Source: Rhodobiaceae bacterium (GTDB taxonomy: Bacteria > Pseudomonadota > Alphaproteobacteria > Parvibaculales > Parvibaculaceae). From it: 9,449 bases of DNA. A program made the translations under genes and the position numbers. This document shows positions 6,092 to 9,449 of the stretch, in pieces. Every line of letters begins with the position of its first letter. Within the stretch, counting starts at the first letter, position 1. The stretch lies in the NCBI GenBank assembly GCA_002746275.1, contig NVWR01000005.1:172397-181845 (forward strand), read 5' to 3'. The notes beneath the pieces were generated by a model. The model had not been told where the DNA came from, searched no databases, and saw only the letters and a program-made list of their open reading frames with translations.

Positions 6092-7829
6092 ATGTCAGAA
6101 GATCCGGACGCAAAAAAGTTGGTTCCCCAGCGCATGTTGGAACTAATGGAGGCCGAAGGCATAAAAACGCTTTTTGGCATTCCTGACCCTTGTTTTGCCA
6201 GCATGTTTGTGACAGCGGAACAGCGAGGGTGGCGGGTTATCGCCCCTCACCACGAACAGGCGGGCGGCTTTATGGCCGACGGGCTTTGGCGCATGACCGG
6301 CAGGCCAGGCGTCATCATTGGCAATGAAGGGCCGGGTGTTGCAAACCTTCTCCCTGCTGCCATTTGTGCTTCTAAAGAAAACACACCAACTATTTTTATC
6401 GGCGGGCAGCGGGAACGGTTTTTCGATCAGCAGGTCCGACGCGGGCATTTTCAGTACACACCACAGTCAAAGTTTTTTGAAGCGGCAATGAAATATGTCG
6501 GCGTCATTGAGTATGCCGAACAGGTGGACGAAATTTTTCATGAAGCCTTCCGTCAGGCACTCTCGGGAACACCGGGGCCGGTCTATATCGAATATCCGCA
6601 AGACCATTCATTTGCGATGAAAAAATTTGGTCCTCTTCTGCCGCCTGAAAAATACCGGATGATGCATCAACAGGCTGACGAGGCTTCTCTGAAAGCCGCC
6701 GTCACTTTGTTGACTGAGGCCAAGCAACCGATGATTTTCTTGGGCACGGGTGTCTTTTCTTCGCGCGCCCATGACATTGTCGCGGCGCTGGTCAAGGCGC
6801 TCGATTGCCCGGTCATCCAAACGCCCGGAGCCAATGCACGGCTGTTAGACGTTGCCGACCAATCCGTCGCCTATGCCACGCCGACAGCGAACGAGACCAT
6901 CGCCGCCGCCGACGTTGTGCTGGCACTCGGCACAGAGATCGGCGAGCCAGTCCATTATGGTCAAGGCCGCCACTGGGCGAACGGCAACACAGACCGCAAA
7001 TGGATTTACATCGAACGTGATCCAACTGCCATCGGCGTCAACAGGCCAATCGACGTTCCCCTGATCGGCGATCTGCGTGATGTCGTGCCGCAACTGACCC
7101 ATGCGATTGAAGCCAAAGGTAGGGTCCGCCGCATGCCAGAAAAATTCGACGAATGGAACGACGCGGTCAACACAGAAATGGCCCTCGTCATTGATGCCGT
7201 CCCCATGGGCTCACCCATTCATCCAATTCACTTTGCGGTCGAGGCGACTAAGGTCCTGCCGCCCGATACGGTCATCGTGCGCGATGGGGGGGGCGGCCAG
7301 CATTTGGACAGGAGCGTTCAATCAGTGCCTGACTTCCGATGTGCTCTGGTCAGGAAATTTTGGCCATCTTGGCACCGGCCTGCCTCATGCCATTGGAGCG
7401 CAGTTGGCTGTGGGGGACGAGCGCCGTGTTGTTCTGATGACCGGAGATTCCGCTTTCCTGTTCCATATCTCAGAATTGGAAACGGCGGTCCGCAAGAACA
7501 TTCCCATCGTTGCTATTGTCTGTTGTGACTATTCCTGGGGACTTGAGGTGACCGTTTACAATTCTATCTATGGCGATCAGAACCCCGAGACAGAAGCACA
7601 TTGGGGAACCCAGTTGCGTCTAGACAAAATCGCCGAAGGCTTTGGTGCTCATGGTGAATATATCGAGCGTGCGGAAGACATTGGCCCAGCGGTGGAACGC
7701 GCGCTGGCAAGCGGGCGACCTGCCGTTGTGCAAGTCCCGGTCGATCCCCGTGCCAATGCTCTCGATGTGCCGGGGTTTGAGGAATTCTCCACCTGGTATG
7801 GTGAAAAAGGATACGGCAAGGACAGTTGA
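6092..7829 (+). pseudogene. thiamine-diphosphate-dependent enzyme, acetolactate synthase-like, broken by a frameshift
   Basis: Two overlapping frames together encode one 578-residue three-domain ThDP enzyme. The first (ATG 6092, with AGGGAG seven bases upstream) runs correctly to Asp398 at 7283-7285. Removing one G from the run at 7286-7293 joins it to the second frame, which ends at 7829. Left as read, the first frame runs on for about 80 unrelated residues to 7528. N-terminal Pyr domain: FGIPDPCFASMF and HHEQAGGFMADG, whose Glu55 is the expected cofactor-activating glutamate. The middle domain has IFLGTGVFSSRA and ADVVLALGTEIGEP. C-terminal PP domain: GGAASIWTG, SGNFGHLGTGLPHAIGAQLA and T-GDS-AF (450-455). 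About 26 residues after Asp452 the usual Asn is replaced in VCCDYSWG. The substrate is unknown; acetolactate synthase, oxo-acid decarboxylase or related lyase are all possible. It could be a pseudogene, a sequencing error or a slippage-expressed gene. Confidence 0.85.
7286..7293 (+). repeat. eight-G homopolymer at the frameshift point
   Basis: Eight consecutive G residues lie directly after the codon for Asp398. Seven would keep the frame through Asp-Gly-Gly-Ala-Ala-Ser, the sequence expected at the start of the PP domain. Such runs are hot spots for replication slippage, for transcriptional slippage and for sequencing error. Confidence 0.9.
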
Positions 7830-7841
7830 TCCGGGTAGTAC

Positions 7842-8501
7842 CTATGCGTCAGCGGGGAAGTCCGGCTGGTTCTCCGGCGCGGCTTTGATGAAAGCCGGGT
7901 GCGCATTGCAGGTTTCCACAATCGCCTTCAGGCGGGGATAGGCAGTGAGATCGAGACCCAACTTCTGGTAGTTCATATATTGTGGCACCAGAAAGAGATC
8001 GGCGACCGTTGGCGCTTCGCCAAAACAATAGGGTCCCTTGGTGCCCGCGCGTGCCACCAGTGTCTCCAGCGCGAACAGGCCCTTGTCCGCCCAGTTGATG
8101 TACCATTTGGCAACCGCCGCCTGATCGAATTGATATTCTTGACCGAGAAATTTTATCACTCTCGTGTTGTTAAGCGGATGAATCGCCGCAGCCACTGTCA
8201 TCGCGAAGGCACGCACCTGTGCTTTTTTCATAGGGTCGGACGGATAGAGCGCGGGGTCAGGATGGAGCTCTTCCAGATACTCGATGATCGCGAGGGACTC
8301 CGTGAGAATGACCCCATCATGCTCCAACGCAGGGATCAGCCGCATGGGATTGATGGCCCCATAAGCCGCCCCCAATTGCTCTTGCGACCCTGGCGAGATA
8401 TCGACCGATACGTATTCGAAGGGAATGTTTTTCAAGTGCAAGGCTGTGCGCACCCGCCGCCCGGCTGAATTGGCGTGAAAAGTATGAAGCCGATAGGTCA
8501 T
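7842..8501 (-). CDS. maiA: zeta-class glutathione S-transferase, probable maleylacetoacetate isomerase
   Basis: A 219-residue cytoplasmic glutathione transferase. The thioredoxin-fold domain (about 1-80) has NPMRLIPALEHDG (51-63, cis-proline loop) and TESLAIIEYLEE (67-78), where the Glu-Ser pair binds glutathione. The helical domain (about 88-215) has IHPLNNTRVIKFL (107-119), WYINWADKGLFALE (133-146), TVADLFLVPQ (165-174, N-capping box) and a C-terminal HPAFIKAAPENQPD, all typical of bacterial maleylacetoacetate isomerases. Known role of the family: cis-trans isomerisation of maleylacetoacetate to fumarylacetoacetate in tyrosine or gentisate breakdown. No other gene of that pathway is visible, so another GST substrate is possible. 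The active-site signature reads ANSAGRRVRTAL, where family members have SSxSxRVRIAL; the first Ser is Asn. The ATG at 8501 has AAAGGG nearby. It converges on the ThDP gene with a 12-base gap. Confidence 0.85.
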   Translation of the reverse strand: MTYRLHTFHANSAGRRVRTALHLKNIPFEYVSVDISPGSQEQLGAAYGAINPMRLIPALEHDGVILTESLAIIEYLEELHPDPALYPSDPMKKAQVRAFAMTVAAAIHPLNNTRVIKFLGQEYQFDQAAVAKWYINWADKGLFALETLVARAGTKGPYCFGEAPTVADLFLVPQYMNYQKLGLDLTAYPRLKAIVETCNAHPAFIKAAPENQPDFPADA

Positions 8502-8547
8502 GGGCGCCCTTTATTTGTGCACGAAAGTTGCGCTCAGCCTAGCCAGG

Positions 8548-8588
8548 CGCTCCCCATGATCAAGGGAACCAACATAGACTTGGGAGCG
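8548..8588. repeat. inverted repeat between the LpoA-like gene and maiA
   Basis: CGCTCCC (8548-8554) and GGGAGCG (8582-8588) are perfect 7-base arms with a 27-base spacer. They lie in the 102-base gap downstream of the LpoA-like stop codon and upstream of maiA. There is no T run on either strand, so it is not a standard terminator. It could be an mRNA hairpin or an operator of maiA. Confidence 0.35.
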
Positions 8589-8603
8589 TTAATGGCGTGT
8601 GGG

Positions 8604-9449
8604 TCAGAAAACCGGGGCAGGAACAAAGCTGGTGGGAGCCGGGTCAATAACAATCGGACCGTTTCGCCTGACTTCCAGAACCGCTAGACCGCGTTCGTTG
8701 AGGCCGTTTGGCAGAAACCGGAAGATGCCATCAACGCCAGCAAACCCATCGACATTCTGCAAAATCTCATCGGTAAACCGTTGCCCGGGCACCCGGGCTG
8801 ACAGGGCGGAAGCGAGACTTGTGGCGTCATAGCCCAGACTTGCAATGCGCGGAGGCTTGCCGCCAAAGGCGCGTGCATAGCGCCGCATGAATGCATCATG
8901 TGCTTCGCGTGGAGGGGCTGCGAACCAGCCACCCACCAGGCTCGGTTCCCGCCCGATGGAGGCATCATCCCACTGGCCCGTGCCCAGAAAGCGAACCTTG
9001 CGGGGGTCCACATCGAAATAGGGGAGTAGGGGAGCGACCGAGCGAAGCTCGGTGCCGCCAACCGGCACAAAAACTGCCTGAAAGGGCACATCACCAAAGG
9101 TCTCAAATCCGTCCAACCGTTTGAGGGCGGCAAGGGCTGCCGGGCTGCCGGCTTCCTTCAGTCGGGCTTTTTCAGCCCTTAAGGCGCGTTTGCGCTGATC
9201 GAAAAGAGCCAATCGCCGGGCTGGGTCGAACATATCCTCTGCGCGCGGCGGATAGGTCTCGATACCGTGCAACGACCCGGCGCGGGAAGAAACAGCCCGC
9301 GAGAGCGCGTCTGCCATGCGCCGACCATATTCGTTTTGTGGAACCATGCCGGCAAAACTGGTGAGGCCCTGAAGTGTTGCATAGTCCACCACCCGGTCCA
9401 CTTCCTGATCCGGCAGGAAGGACAGCAGGTAGACGCCACCGCCAGCGAC
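8604..9449 (-). CDS. LppC/LpoA-like penicillin-binding-protein activator, C-terminal part
   Basis: The frame is open to the right edge, so the N-terminus with any signal peptide or lipobox is missing; 281 residues are visible. The protein has the fold pattern of type I periplasmic binding proteins: YLLSFLPDQEVDRVVDYA at the edge, FAGMVPQNEYGRRMADALS, then a basic Ala/Arg-rich helical stretch (RLALFDQRKRALRAEKARLKEAG). Next come FQAVFVPVGGTELRSVAPLLPYFDVDP, VRFLGTGQWDD and SLVGGWFAAPP, followed by IASLGYDATSLA and a final FRFLPNGLNERGLAVLEV. This suits the alphaproteobacterial branch annotated as penicillin-binding protein activator (LppC/LpoA). E. coli LpoA is an outer-membrane lipoprotein that stimulates PBP1A, but a peptidoglycan role is not proven for this branch. 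An ABC-transporter ligand-binding protein is the main alternative. maiA lies 102 bases downstream on the same strand. Confidence 0.8.
   Translation of the reverse strand, partial: VAGGGVYLLSFLPDQEVDRVVDYATLQGLTSFAGMVPQNEYGRRMADALSRAVSSRAGSLHGIETYPPRAEDMFDPARRLALFDQRKRALRAEKARLKEAGSPAALAALKRLDGFETFGDVPFQAVFVPVGGTELRSVAPLLPYFDVDPRKVRFLGTGQWDDASIGREPSLVGGWFAAPPREAHDAFMRRYARAFGGKPPRIASLGYDATSLASALSARVPGQRFTDEILQNVDGFAGVDGIFRFLPNGLNERGLAVLEVRRNGPIVIDPAPTSFVPAPVF

Noticed and set aside
5884..6204. Minus-strand frame spanning the hemW-ThDP gap
   Set aside because: It overlaps the ends of two real genes, has no clear ribosome binding site and no recognisable motif; the gap is better read as regulatory.
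7284..7829. A separate PP-domain subunit restarting at the ATG at 7284, as in two-subunit ThDP decarboxylases
   Set aside because: There is no ribosome binding site, and the first frame continues as a full three-domain enzyme right up to the same point. One extra G explains the data more simply.
1..9449. CRISPR arrays, tRNA or rRNA genes, insertion sequences, phage or toxin-antitoxin genes
   Set aside because: No regularly spaced repeats, no tRNA-like arms with CCA or T-loop sequence, no transposase or integrase, and no small toxin-antitoxin pair were found on either strand by reading.

Overview
The window looks like chromosomal DNA of an alphaproteobacterium, GC-rich by eye. The evidence is the gene order rph/hrcA-grpE with rdgB and hemW following rph, an arrangement familiar from Hyphomicrobiales and related orders. 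GcvA-type LysR, NnrU and LppC/LpoA-like proteins fit the same source. The exact order or genus cannot be fixed from the sequence alone.

Layout. At the left edge is the 3' end of a LysR-family regulator on the + strand (1-411). It converges on a minus-strand NnrU-family membrane protein (435-1145). Then, also on the minus strand, come the heat-shock genes grpE (1274-1987) and hrcA (2138-3229). A divergent intergenic region (3230-3423) separates hrcA from a tightly packed + strand operon: rph (3424-4146), rdgB (4143-4754) and hemW (4735-5931), each overlapping the next. After a 160-base gap comes a + strand thiamine-diphosphate-dependent enzyme of the acetolactate synthase type (6092-7829). Its reading frame is broken by one extra G in an eight-G run at 7286-7293. 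It converges on a minus-strand zeta-type glutathione S-transferase / maleylacetoacetate isomerase (7842-8501). At the right edge is a minus-strand LppC/LpoA-like type I periplasmic binding protein (8604 to beyond 9449), which lacks its N-terminus.

How the genes work together. HrcA represses chaperone genes and GrpE is the nucleotide exchange factor of DnaK, so the left arm is protein-folding control. RNase PH trims tRNA 3' ends, RdgB removes deaminated purine nucleotides, and HemW is a radical-SAM haem-handling protein; together they form a housekeeping operon. The ThDP enzyme and the GST look like accessory metabolic genes placed between hemW and the LpoA-like gene.

No RNA genes, insertion sequences, CRISPR arrays or phage genes were seen. 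I found no convincing new multi-gene system. The points most worth a second look are the homopolymer frameshift and unusual cofactor motif of the ThDP enzyme, and a pair of strong hairpins in the hrcA-grpE spacer just upstream of the grpE ribosome binding site.
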